Positions 47,357 to 57,495 of a stretch of 64,000 nucleotides of DNA are shown in pieces. This stretch comes from Gymnothorax reevesii. Its lineage: Eukaryota; Chordata; Actinopteri; Anguilliformes; Muraenidae. The notes under the pieces are model-generated. The model did not search any database. It had not been told where the DNA came from and saw nothing but the letters and a program-made list of their open reading frames with translations. The stretch covers positions 74,196,607 through 74,260,606 of the forward strand of contig CM056586.1 of the NCBI GenBank assembly GCA_029721435.1. The letters run 5' to 3'. The position numbers and the translations under genes were made by a program. Positions within the stretch are counted from its first letter, which is position 1; each line of letters begins with the position of its first letter.

Positions 47357-47359
<3 letters not shown>
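46742..47359. other. tank 16.4-kb intron, 3' end
   Basis: A 16-bp tandem duplication 'AGGCGATGTCTCTCTG' lies at about 47,010-47,042. No other features were recognised. Confidence 0.35.

Positions 47360-47419
<60 letters not shown>
47360..47419. repeat. (GT)n microsatellite
   Basis: GT run with one GA interruption. Confidence 0.95.
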
Positions 47420-47420
<1 letters not shown>

Positions 47421-47954
47421 ACGCCTGTGCAGAAAAAGCCAACACCTTCATCGTGCAAAACAATTTTTGAATGTAGATACCAAATAACCATGGATTATTT
47501 ATTAAACTTGCATTAAAGTGCTTTACAGTGCTCAAGATGATCAGTAAAATAAAGATTTCAAACAATCCAAATACTATTACTGGAATAAATCTTCACGAGA
47601 CGCGATGATAGGAAATCTAACATGACACTCCGAAAAGGGTTTGACCAGACTTTAGTCTGACAGAGCAGACCCTATGCTACAGTGCCACCTGCTGAAAAAA
47701 AATTGTACTCAGTGAGAGAGGCGGGTATATTGTGCCACATTTCTTCATGCCATCTCAACGCATAATTCCTGAATTATGTATGAACATTTCCTGGTGATTG
47801 TGATAAATGTCAGCGCCGTTCTGTAAATTCACACCAGGAAACTGCCACCGCAGGAAACAGGCCCGAGGAACAAACCCTTTGTAGCATGACGAGTCGCCAT
47901 TTCATGAAAAATAGAAAACATCACATAACCCCACCATGGAAGAAGTTTGGAAAA

Positions 47955-48330
47955 ACAGAGAAAGCAGTGATTTCTAAATTTTCTTTGACCTGCATTTCGC
48001 TGCAGACAGTATGAAGACAAGATGTGTACTGCTTGGTGAGGTGAACTGCATTTTATTTGTAAATATAAGTGCATTCCTGACACTCAGACCTGCAACATAT
48101 CTTAAGTTAGGATGACAATTTGGGACAAATAAGGGGGCAAGAAAAGAGTAATGATGTGATTTACATTTGTAGGACAGCTGATGTCAGAATGTAGCAATAA
48201 TACAAAAAATACATTTATACAAACATATCATACTACAAAAGTAGCATCCAGAAAAGACCTAGTCCTTCAGGAGCAAAGATGAGCAGATGATCGCAACTTT
48301 GACCACAAATGTATGAAAAAAATGATAAAC
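47955..48330 (+). mobile_element. Tc1-like terminal fragment
   Basis: 'GAAAGCAGTGATTTCTAAATTTTC', 'GCAGACAGTATGAAGACAAGATG' and 'CATTTTATTTGTAAATATAAGTGCATTCCTGACACTCAG' match in order the reverse complement of the right end of the 13,899-15,728 element. From 48,250 'AGAAAAGACCTAGTCCTTCAGGAGC' parallels 30,630-30,660. It is a truncated copy of the same family. Confidence 0.65.
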
Positions 48331-48732
48331 CTGTTAAAAAACAATGTTACTCAAATCACGATAGGGCGAATTTGAATATTTCACCCTCTAAGGAGTAAAA
48401 AAAAGTTTAAAGATTTACTTATTTTTAAAAATTTATTAAGATTCCCGTTATTCACTAGCAAGGTATTTACTATTCTTCCTGGGGTCGGCACACAAAACAT
48501 TTAATCATAATACAAGCGAAACGACAGTGTCCCAACACAATAAAGGGCCATAACTCAGTAAATATGCTTCGACATCCATTTTCGAACTTAACGTAGATCT
48601 TGAGTTGCTCATTAAGCATATAGAATTTCACGCCAAGTACAATAGTTTCAGAGAAATCTTGTCCCCGTTGTGGCCCAGATGGATGGACCCCGATCCAATA
48701 TCCCCGTCGCACTTTGAGGCGGGAAATAATAA
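48331..48732. other. Intron sequence of repeat origin, unclassified
   Basis: A 124-codon minus-strand ORF (48,470-48,844) crosses here into the inverted arm but has no recognisable domain. Confidence 0.3.
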
Positions 48733-48893
48733 CAAGAGGCCTGTCGGCCAAGAGATCTCCGCTGAGGATGAGGGACACGTCCATGTCATAACTTAATTTC
48801 AGAAATCCTCGAAAACTATTGCAATATGAACACATATGACACATTTGGTAACCAGAATATGCTGTGAACCAGTTTGGTGTCTCAATTTATGTA
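48733..48893. repeat. Inverted repeat arm interrupted by a Tc1 element (rest at 50,540-50,575)
   Basis: The reverse complement of 51,465-51,650 matches this segment ('CAAGAGGCCTGT', 'GAAAACTATTGCAATATGAACAC', 'GTAACCAGAATATGCTGTG') and then 50,540-50,575 ('TAGTATAACAATAGAACCAC'). The Tc1 element at 48,894-50,539 sits exactly between the two parts. Confidence 0.88.
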
Positions 48894-50539
48894 CAACCCC
48901 AATTCCAAAATAGTTCAGACAAAGTGTAAATTGTGAATAAAATCAAAATGCAATAACTTTCAGATCACATGAGCAAATATGTTATTTACAATAGAACATA
49001 GATAACATTTCAAATGTTGAAACTTAGACATTTTACATTTTTATCCACAAAGTGAGCTTATTTCAAATTTTCTGGCTGCAACAGGTCTCCAAAAAGTTGG
49101 GATACAGGCAAAAAAGGGCTGACAAAGCAATTAATATATAAGAGAATCAGCTGAAAGAACATTTGCAAGTAATTAAGTTAACTAGCATCAGGTGTGTAAC
49201 ATGATTGGCTATGAAAGGGACGTCTTAGGGAGGCTGAGTCTCTCAGAAGTAAAGATGCCCAGAGGCTTTCCAACCTGTGAAGGCTTGCGTAAAAAAATTG
49301 TGGAATATTTTCAAAATAAAAAATTGTTCACAAAAAATAAAAAAGTTGTGGAATATTTTAAAAACAATGTTGCTCAACGTCATATTGCAAAAGCTTTGAA
49401 GGTCTCATCATCGACAGTGCATAACATCATCAAAAGATTCTGAGAAACTGGAAAAATCTCTGTGCGTAAGGCACAAGGCCGAAGACCTTCACTGGATGCT
49501 CATAATCTTCGGGCCCTCAGACGCCACTGCATCACTCACCGGCATGATTCTGTCATTGACATTACTAAATGGGCCCAGGAATACTTCAAGAAACCACTGT
49601 CTGAAAACACAGTCCGCCGTGCCATCCACAGATGCCACCTGAAACTCTATCATGCAAAAAGGAAGCCATTGTTCAGCATTATTTAGAAGCGCCACCGTGT
49701 TCTGTGGGCCAAGGCTCATTTAAAATGGACTGTAGCAAAGTGGTTAAGTGTCATGTGGTCAGACGAGTCCAAATTTCATATTCTTATTGGAGATCATGGG
49801 CGACGTGACCTCTGGGCTAAAGAGGAGAAAGACCACCCCTCCTGTTATCAGCGTTCAGTTCAAAAGCCAGCATCTCTGATAGTATGGGGATGCATTAGTG
49901 CATATTATGTGGGACACTTGCATGTTGTATAAAGCATAATGAATGCTGAAAGGTATATAAAGGTTTTAGAGCAACACTTGCTCCCCTCCAGACGACATCT
50001 ATTCCAGGAAAGGGCTTGTGTATTTCAGCAGGACAATGCAAAACCACATTCTGCAGCTATTATAACAGCATGGCTTTGTAGTAAAAGAGTCCGTGTGCTG
50101 AACTGGCCTGCCTGCAGTCCTGATCTTTCACCGATTGTGAACATCTGGCGCATAATTAAACGAAAAGTCTGTGAAAGGAGACCCAAAACTCTCAAGCAGC
50201 TGGAAGCCTGTATTAAACAAGAGTGGGGATCAAATTCCAATGGCTAAACTCAAGAACTTGTCTCCACAATGTCCAGACGCCTCTACTCTGTGTTAAAAAG
50301 AAGAGGGAATACTACACCATAGTAAACAGGCCCCTGTCCCAACTTTTTTGAGACTTGTAGCAGCCATCATATGTGAAATGAGCTCATTTTGTGGATAAAA
50401 TTGTAAAATTCCGCAGTTTCAACATTTGCTATGTTATTTCTGTTCTATTGTGAATAAAATACTGGCTGGTGTGATTTGAAAGTCATCGCATTTTGATTCT
50501 ATTCACAATTTACACTTTGTCCAAACTATTTTGGAATTG
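48894..50539 (+). mobile_element. Full-length Tc1-like transposon
   Basis: The left end CAACCCCAATTCCAAAATAGTT and the right end (reverse complement CAATTCCAAAATAGTTTGG) are flanked by TA (48,892-48,893 and 50,540-50,541). The right end lacks the 'CCCCA' present on the left. It is 1,646 bp, slightly long for Tc1, partly because of a small internal duplication in the coding region near 49,310-49,360. Confidence 0.92.
49192..50310 (+). pseudogene. Tc1-like transposase, nearly complete, broken by stops
   Basis: One plus-strand frame covers almost the full protein. It shows the HTH region (SLSEVKMPRG, then QRHIAKALKVSSSTVHNIIKRF), second HTH (EYFKKPLSENTVRRAIHRC), first Asp (MWSDESKF), second Asp (CVFQQDNAKPHSAA) and Glu block (WPACSPDLSPIVNIW). 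In-frame stops fall after HNIIKRF, after LFSII, after HLHVV and after GSNSNG, though later residues stay in frame. The catalytic Glu of 'SPIEN' is replaced by Val. A 'VVEYF' duplication precedes the first HTH helix. It is dead but young-looking. Confidence 0.92.
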
Positions 50540-50575
50540 TAGTATAACAATAGAACCACACTGCAAATTGGCATC

Positions 50576-51464
50576 ACTGTGTATGTCCGGAAGCCACATT
50601 TTATTCTTGGAAAGCTTTCATATTCAACTGCGGAGATGGAGTATCACTTGTTACAGTCACGAATGTTGAACATGCAATAACACAGGTTGTACCTCTGTAT
50701 CGAGGAAGTAAATGCACACATCAGCTTTTGAAATCCCACTTGGAAGATATCATGTTGACCATTTAATAATTCCATACGTTGTTCTAGGGGTTATCAATAT
50801 AGATTGTTAGTCTGACGCATGCAAGTCAAAGATAAGTGATATTGAAAAGATCCTAGATTTCAAGCAGTGTGTCCACGAAAACACCACAGAGCAACCATTG
50901 ACCTTGTATTTTCCAATATTCCACACTTTACTGTTGGAGGTATTGTGTCCATTCATTCAGATTATACAATCGTTACATGACCCTAATACAAAAGTACTGA
51001 GGTCATGCAATGTTATCCCATAGACAGTGTTTTTCCTGGCTCAGAATGAGCTGGTGGTGGTACTCGGTCATAGGCTCCTGCGCACACTCAAAATACTGTT
51101 GGGGGGGGCTTGTTGAGGGTTTTTATTCTGCTGAGCGGTGGGGGGGGGGCATGGCACTAATATTGCGCAAATTTTGTGGGTTTTTTTTTTCTTTTTTTGC
51201 GCATGCAAATGAGAATATAGAAAATCGAAACAGAAAATCGTTTTTGGGAGCCGGTGGTGGTAAGAGATTAGCCAGTGACATTTCTCCATGCAGGAAAAGC
51301 CCTGATAGGGATGTCACCTTGCAGCTCTGACCCAGCAGGCCCCAGGATCTGTCAGGCCATCACTGACAATGTTATTCACAACTTCTGACCTGATCTCCTG
51401 ATCTGTACTGGGGGGGAAGGGGGGTATTTGTTGTTAGTATTGTTGGCTGGTAAGATGGTTGAAA
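50576..51464. other. Intron sequence between inverted arms
   Basis: It contains G-runs and a T-run (51,105-51,200). Overlapping ORFs on both strands have no domain. Confidence 0.3.
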
Positions 51465-51650
51465 TAAATGATTGCAATTTGCAGTGTGGTTCTATTGTTA
51501 TACTACATAAATTGAGACACCAAACTGGTTCACAGCATATTCTGGTTACCAAATGCGTCACGTGTTCATATTGCAATAGTTTTCAAGGATTTTGACTTGG
51601 ACATTTCAGTCATCCTCAGATGGAGCTCTCTACGCCAACAGGCCTCTTGT
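51465..51650. repeat. Intact inverted arm (partner 48,733-48,893 + 50,540-50,575)
   Basis: It reads through the site where the partner is interrupted by Tc1, with 'CTACATAAATTG' where the partner has the TA-flanked element. Confidence 0.88.
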
Positions 51651-52212
51651 TGAGATTTTAATGAAAGACTGAAAAAATGAGCACAAACACTGATTTTCCC
51701 ACATTATGAAAAACATTGTTTTTGGTCCCTGTCCCCCCAAAAAAAACATCCGACTGGCCCTGAGGATTACATCCCATCGCCTAAACTTCTCACACCATGA
51801 AAACGTTTGAGAAACTGGTTCTCTGCCACACCTGGCCCAAAGTGAGCACATTCAGTGATCCTTTACAGTTTGCTTATCAGCCCAACATCGGTGTGGATGA
51901 TGCTCTCATTTACCTGAACCAGAGGGTCCATGCCAGCCTCGACACCCCAGATGCAACTGTAAGGATTATGTTTTTACATTTCAAGTGCTTTTCACACAAT
52001 TCAACCGGAACAATTGGGTGAGAAGCTGAGGAGGAGGCAGGTGGAGCCAGTGCTTGTATTCTGGGTGCTGAACTATCTAACTGCCAGACCTCAATTACAC
52101 TCCATCAGCAGTGGGAAGGTTAAGTCCTTCTAACCACTGCACGCTTTCGTACGATTTCAGAATAATTGTCACTAGGTCACATGATCACAACCATCCAATC
52201 AGCGCACTCATT

Positions 52213-52388
52213 TTGCCTTAAAATTCAGAATCTATGACATCTTTTGTCATTGGCTCCGGGCGACCCACGTGAGGGGGTGCCTGGCCCTGGCGTGGTATGT
52301 TTGCCTTAAAATTCAGAATCTATGACATCTTTTGTCATTGGCTCCGGGCGACCCACGTGAGGGGGTGCCTGGCCCTGGCGTGGTATGT
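52213..52388. repeat. Perfect tandem duplication, 88 bp x 2
   Basis: 52,213-52,300 and 52,301-52,388 are identical base for base. The array lies just inside the left TIR of the transposon. Confidence 0.97.
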
Positions 52389-52725
52389 TGCGCTTCCAGC
52401 TAATTTTATTCTGTCTGAAGTCCCTTAGCTGTAAGACCAACAGTCCGCGCTTGTGATCACCCTCTTGCTGCATGTATCTGCTACGGGTTTTATCAAATCT
52501 CATCAACTGATTATGACACCTGCAGCAGATGTAAATCTCGCGTTTTAGAGGCAACACGAACTGCCAGAACCATAGATATATATATTTAGAACACTAGATT
52601 GCTGATGTCGTCGTACTTACATTATCCAAAGTGATGCACTCGGCCGCAATATTGATACACCCAACTTCATCATTAAAATAGTTTCCTATGAGGCCAATTT
52701 CAAATAAGTCGATATAAGCGAGAAA

Positions 52726-52793
52726 ATGCCGAGATGCGCGGCTGCCTTTTGCAGCAATATTTATTTGAAGAGCTGTAATAAAACGTTTCATGC
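52726..52793 (+). CDS. Possible first exon of a THAP-domain protein
   Basis: ATG opens MPRCAAFCSNIYL..., ending KTFHA at a consensus splice donor (TTTCATGC/GTAAGT at 52,794). 'MPxC-A--C...TFH' is the start of THAP zinc fingers (C2CH), which occur in P-element transposases and the host THAP proteins. Many THAP genes have an intron directly after the 'FHxFP' region. No downstream exon with the Cys-x2-His part was identified, so it may be a relic or chance. The opposite strand also has an open frame with a GTAAGT donor (52,594-52,824). Confidence 0.4.
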
Positions 52794-54203
52794 GTAAGTA
52801 AACGTATAAACGCAAAGTAGTCACTTCAATAGAAAAAAATCGCGTTTCGTGCTAGCTAGCTAATTAGCCGTCCCATTGACTTGAACAGACCGCTGACTGA
52901 AAGCGAACGCGAGCGATTGATTGGTCACCAGCGAGCTGCCTTGGCGTCGCGGGGACTACATTGACTTAGCGGTAAATAAAATTAAAAAGGTGGCTAACAA
53001 GCTTGCTGGCTTCTTGTAATTGATAACGTAAACGGACAGTCATCGATGTTTCTTTTAATGGCGATCATTTCCAAGCAATTATCTGATTAGAGGTAAAAGC
53101 CTCGGTCGCGTCATTTCTCTGCTGTACTTGAACGTTAACACCGAATAACATTTCGATCTTCGCTTTAGAAGGTATGCCGCTTTCCATCCTCCGAAAAGGA
53201 CATATTTAGGGAGACAAAATGTTGCTCTGCACAGCGATACCAAAAAAAAACCGACTCGCATGCAAGTGTTTTTGAAAATGTAATTTTAAAGTACGCGAAA
53301 ATGAATGGGAGTCTGAGCGACTTTTACTTCCGGGTAAAAGGCTCGCAGAACAGATGCTTCACTTGAGCGTGCCCTATCAGTGATCTAGTGTTCTTTATAA
53401 TATCTATGGCCAGAACTCGTCCAAGTCTGTGTCCACCCATGTCAAAACTTGCCGCAAATGACCGTTTGCCGGCGATGTCACACATCGTCTTCCACGTACG
53501 AACGTATTTCCTAATCTTATATCGCACTGACATACCACGCAGAAGCATTAAAGCCCTTCGGCACAACGGTATATCCTTTTTTTGATGATCAGAGTATTTT
53601 CTGCCATGATCATCGCGGATTGTTTACCGTTTACATGTTGCTTCCGCTATTCCGTCTGCTGCTGGCGACGCATTTGTAAGCTCGGCGCTGATTGGTCCTC
53701 AGTCGTCGTCGACTTGCGGTTGCCACCTGGTGGCCATTATTATAAAAGAGTACGAAAGGGTGCAGTGGGTAGAAGGACTTCACCTACCCACTGCAGATGG
53801 AGTGTAGACCTCAATATGTGCGACTCCAAAACTGTGTCTCTGAGTCCGTTCTGTGAGGTACGGGGGCCCTACAAGGAGCTGTTCTGTCCCCCTTTTTGTT
53901 CACCCTACACACATCTGACTTTCAATTCAACTCTGACTTCTGTTTTCTGCAGAAATTCTCTGATGACTCAGCTGTGGTTGGCTGCATTACGGGAGGCTGC
54001 GAGGGGGAGTACAGGAGCACAGTCACTGAAGTCCAAAATGCTGAATTTCTCAAAAACTGGGATGAAGAATTTTTCAGATTTTAGCTGGGTATATTCAGGT
54101 TATCATAAGGAAGGCTCACAACAAATCAGACAAAAAGTTATCAGTGTTTGAGATATTAATGAAAGACTGAAACATAACACGTTGCTGAATACCCCTCAGC
54201 TTG

Positions 54204-54790
54204 GACAAGATTTCCTGCCTCAAGGTCACAGCGCTAAGGTCAAAGGTGAAATCCAGCAAAAACATGACCTTGCACATCCATGTGTCACAGTGAGTTACCA
54301 TAGCAAATTTGGTGAACCAGCGATCAGTAGATGCTGAGTATTGACCCGTACAAGATTTCCTGCCTCAAGGTCACAGCGCTAAGGTCAAACAGTGAGATCC
54401 AGCAAAAAACATGACGTAGCACATCTATGTGTCAGAGTGAGTTACCATACCAAAGTTGGAGAAACTGTAATATTTAGTTGACGAGTACTGGCCCGTACAA
54501 GATTTCCAGGGTGAAGGTCACAGAGCTTCTGTCAAAGGTCAAATCCAGCAAACAACCTGACATTGCACACTTATGGGTCACAGTGATTTACCATACCAAA
54601 TTTGGTGAAGCTGTGAGAATCAGTTGCCGAGTCCAGACCCAGAGAATATTTCCAGGGTGAAGGTCAGAGAGCTAAGGTCAAAGGTCAAATCCACCAAAAA
54701 CCTGACATTGCACATCTATGGGTCATAGTGAGTTACAATACCAAATTTGGTGAAGCTTCGATCATCAGTTGCCGAGTACTGGCCCGGAAA
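54204..54790. repeat. Tandem repeat, ~146 bp x 4
   Basis: Units begin 'ACAAGATTTCC' at 54,204, 54,350 and 54,497 and 'AGAATATTTCC' at about 54,642. Each contains 'AAGGTCACAG', 'GCTAAGGTCAAA', 'ATCCAGCAAAAAAC' and 'GTGAGTTACCATACCAAA'. It ends in a 'GACGGACAACGGATGACAGACGACGGAC' tract. The pattern is common in fish genomes. Confidence 0.88.
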
Positions 54791-54845
54791 AAATCATGGA
54801 CAGACGACGGACAACGGATGACAGACGACGGACGAACACGCAGGT

Positions 54846-55461
54846 GACCACAACGGCATCATGAACGCTTTGAAATACCGGGACATTTTAAATCAAAATC
54901 TGGTGGCCGCTGCCCGAAAGCTGAAGATGGGTCGTCACTGGGTCTTTCAGCAAGATAATGACCCTAAACGTGGCCAAATCTACACAGAAATGGTTCACCA
55001 GACACAGAATCAAGCTCCTCCCATGGCCTTCTCAGTCCCCAGACCTCAACCCCATTGAAAACCTGTGGAGTGAGCTGAAGAGGAGAGTACAGAGGAGAGG
55101 ACCCAGGTCGCTGGATGATTTAGAGAGATTGTGCAAAGAGGAATGGTCGAAGATCCCTCTTTCTGTATTCTCCCATCTTGTGAAACATTATAGGAGAAGA
55201 TTAAGGGCTGTTTTTTTGGCAAAAGGGAGTTGTATAAAGTATTAACAGCAGGGGTGCCAATAATTGTGGCACAAATGATTTGATGTAAAAGAATTATTTA
55301 TTAATGTGGGATTTTTTTCCCACTGAATAAATGCACTTGAATTAAATGTTGGATTTTCCTCTTTTTTCATTGTGGTCCTATATTATTTAGAAAAAACTGA
55401 GTTTATAAGAAGCTAAAGAACACATCTAAACCAGGGGTGCCAATAATTATTGACGGCGCTG
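54846..55461 (+). mobile_element. 3' half of a Tc1-like transposon with transposase fragment
   Basis: The plus strand encodes [12 protein letters not shown] (second Asp block) and, after a +1/-1 frame change near 55,000, [21 protein letters not shown] (Glu block), then a normal C-terminus (SCIKY-stop). The right terminal sequence 'GGGGTGCCAATAATTATTGACGGCGCTG' is followed by TA (55,462-55,463). The left half is missing; a tandem repeat abuts the break. Confidence 0.85.
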
Positions 55462-55463
55462 TA

Positions 55464-55989
55464 ATATCTGATGGCAAGCAATGCCATATTTTCATTCCTC
55501 TGTGCACAACAATAAGCTCACTGCCTTGGATTAATTTTTGAGACAGTAAGTGAATAAAAACGTCCTAATTCTTGCCCAGTACTTAAGATATAGCCATTAC
55601 TTCTGTATGAAAAATTGATTGTACAGGACATTCAGGAATTTAGATTGCGAAATATTTGTCATAAAATACAACAAAGAAATAACTGTTCTGTCCCTCACCA
55701 ATGAACAACATAAGGCAATGGGGATTCTGATGATGTTAGCCCTTTAGTAACAGTCAAAAGCGAATTGTGCAGTTCTGTTCCGGAGTAACTACAGTTCTAA
55801 CAAGACAGCGTATATTTGACGCACTTGACAAAGCTGCTGGACAGTGATACAAATGTGTAAGAGCTAATGTTAGAACAAAGTGAAAATGCAATTATGGGGT
55901 AAAACTTTGGCAAACCATGTGCTAATTTTAATTTTCAATCTTCTTTGACCGCCTAAATGTGCTATTTAATATTACTTTATGGAGTAGTT
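55464..55989. other. Intron sequence, nothing recognised
   Basis: No repeats or exons were identified. Confidence 0.3.
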
Positions 55990-56320
55990 TGGTTTCCTAA
56001 ATCTGTTCCACAGGCAGTCCCTGCACAGACAAGTTTAAGTGTGGCTCATATCTCAGTCTACAGTTTGATCCTAATACAATACTTCTTTGATAGATTATGT
56101 ACAAACGTGTGGCTCCATATCCACATTACAAATGATTGCAATTCCTTATCCAAAGCACTAGACATTTCCTCAGTTGATACTACTGATAGAGATAGCGTTA
56201 CATCACTGGCATACATAACTGCTCTTACTTTATTAAGAGCAAAAGGAGAATCATTGGTGAAGACATAGAATATAAATGGCCCAGAAAATGTCCCTGTGGT
56301 ACACCACATTGTAATTCATC
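55990..56320 (-). pseudogene. LINE reverse-transcriptase fragment
   Basis: On the minus strand one frame gives CGVPQGHFLG (RT motif 4, GVPQG). After a frame change come VFTNDSPFALNKVRAVMYASDVTLSL, with RT motif 5 (YADD) decayed to YASD, and TEEMSSALDKELQSF, a conserved follow-on helix. It is a different LINE lineage from the Rex1-like copy at 51.8-54.1 kb. It is truncated and inactive. Confidence 0.75.
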
Positions 56321-56339
56321 ATATCAGGAAAAATATGCT

Positions 56340-56630
56340 GGACAAAAAAAAAGGCAAACGCACTATAATGGCCCAAAAATTCTCCAGTCACAAAAACGTG
56401 CACAAACTACTCAAATTCGATAATGCATTTAAAAAAATCCAAAACAAATACAACAAAGGACACATGCTACAGAAATCCAAAACAAATACGTGAACAGGAA
56501 ACACGCTGCAAATACAGAAATGATGTCAAAAACGTATACCACAAAAATAAATGCAACAGAAAAACACAGCAAATCCAGTCAACACAACAGAAGTGCACCA
56601 AGCCTCCAGGGGGAGTGGTGAGTGGAAAAG
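56340..56630. repeat. A-rich degenerate repeat tract
   Basis: CAAA-rich phrases recur ('ATCCAAAACAAATAC' twice, 'AACACAGCAAAT', 'AAAAACGTxxACxACAAA'). The Lys/Asn-rich ORFs here are compositional artefacts. Confidence 0.5.
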
Positions 56631-57000
56631 CTTAATTTTAGAGTCGAGAGAGAGACCCAGGTCAACTTTGTATTAATGCCATTTTACCGAAACTGGCAGC
56701 AATGCACCTAGAGGGCTCTATCAAGATAGTCCTCAGTGAATGAAAGCTGAATGAAAAAAAAGCCAAAATGTTATTTTAGTTGCATCAAGCACAAAATTGA
56801 TTACACATCAGAATTGAATTAAAAAAGACTAATGTCCTTTAGTTTTTCTGACATAGTGGGTGACTTTGCCCATTAAATGCTAGCATGCTGCTAATGTAAA
56901 ACTTTACAACTGATTGTGACTGACCACCCTCCCTTGAAGGCATTGAGAGTTTTCAGTTAGTTAGCAATGATATTTTAGTCTAATTCACTTACCCTATGAC
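56631..57000. other. Intron sequence, nothing recognised
   Basis: No repeats or exons were identified. Confidence 0.3.
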
Positions 57001-57231
57001 AGTTACACTAATCAGCTACAATATTAAAACAACCTGCTTCATTTAGTGTTGGTTCCTCTTGTGTTGCCAAAAACAGCCTCTATCAAACTAATGTCACCTG
57101 AATTCCCAAACTAAGGATTTCTCACCACTACAATGGACACCTGAGCTTCAGAACTGGACCATGGACCAGTTGAAGGCAGTCTGCAGACAGATCTTAGACG
57201 GTAAGCGATAGTCGGTTCTCGTATTCAACAT
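57001..57231 (+). repeat. Fragment of a common fish Tc1-related repeat
   Basis: 'ACTAATCAGCTACAATATTAAAACAACCTGCTTCATTTAGTGTTGGTTCC' resembles the end of a widespread fish element ('TAATCAGGCATAACATTATGACCACCTGCC'). It breaks off at the SINE at 57,232. Confidence 0.5.
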
Positions 57232-57495
57232 TCAACATACGGGGCGGCATGACTCAGGAGGTAGAGCGGGCGGCCCAGGAATCAGAGGGTTCCTGGTTCG
57301 ATCCCCGGCTCCTTCAGAGAACATGTCGAACTGTCCTTGAGCAAGACACTGAACCCCGCACTGCTCCTGATGTGCAGGGTGGCACCTTGCATGGCAGCCT
57401 CCGACATCAGGGTGAATGTGAGGCATAGTTGTAAAGTGCTTTGGGGTCATATCATGTAACTAGAAAGCGCTATATAAATGCACTCCATTTACCAT
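57232..57495 (+). repeat. tRNA-derived SINE with A and B boxes
   Basis: The head contains 'GACTCAGGAGGTAGAGCGGGC' (A box) and 'TGGTTCGATCCCC' (B box at about 57,295). Then come 'GTCCTTGAGCAAGACACTGAACCCC' and the tail 'GTAAAGTGCTTTGGGG...GAAAGCGCTATATAAATGCACTCCATTTACCATTT'. This is a very common teleost SINE layout. It interrupts older Tc1-related sequence. Confidence 0.85.

Larger units (their letters stand above)
52096..53806. mobile_element. 1.7-kb TIR transposon with 9-bp target duplication and THAP-like exon
   Basis: Terminal inverted repeats of about 75 bp start TACACTCCATC on both ends (right end read on the minus strand) with roughly eight mismatches. Identical GACCTCAAT copies flank it (52,087-52,095 and 53,807-53,815). 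Removing one copy plus the element restores LINE reverse-transcriptase reading. Each TIR holds an internal hairpin. The interior has a possible THAP-type mini-exon (52,726-52,793) but no DDE domain that I recognise. A 9-bp duplication fits Mutator- or Merlin-like families, while THAP fits P or Kolobok elements, so the superfamily is unresolved. Confidence 0.85.
51770..54075 (+). pseudogene. CR1/L2/Rex1-type LINE reverse transcriptase, split by a DNA transposon
   Basis: The left part (51,797-52,095) encodes RT motifs MKTFEKLVL and LQFAYQPNIGVDDALIYL and reaches LTARPQ after a frameshift near 51,990. The right part (53,807-54,075) resumes at RPQYVRLQNCVSESVL, then GALQGAVLSPFLF, then KFSDDSAVVGC, the catalytic [FY]xDD block at 53,956-53,967. 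The two parts meet at a 9-bp duplicated sequence, so the intervening 1.7 kb is a later insertion. Several frameshifts make it inactive. The endonuclease is not attached. Confidence 0.87.

Noticed and set aside
48470..48844. 124-codon minus-strand ORF
   Set aside because: It overlaps an inverted repeat arm and has no domain; judged a chance frame in repeat sequence.
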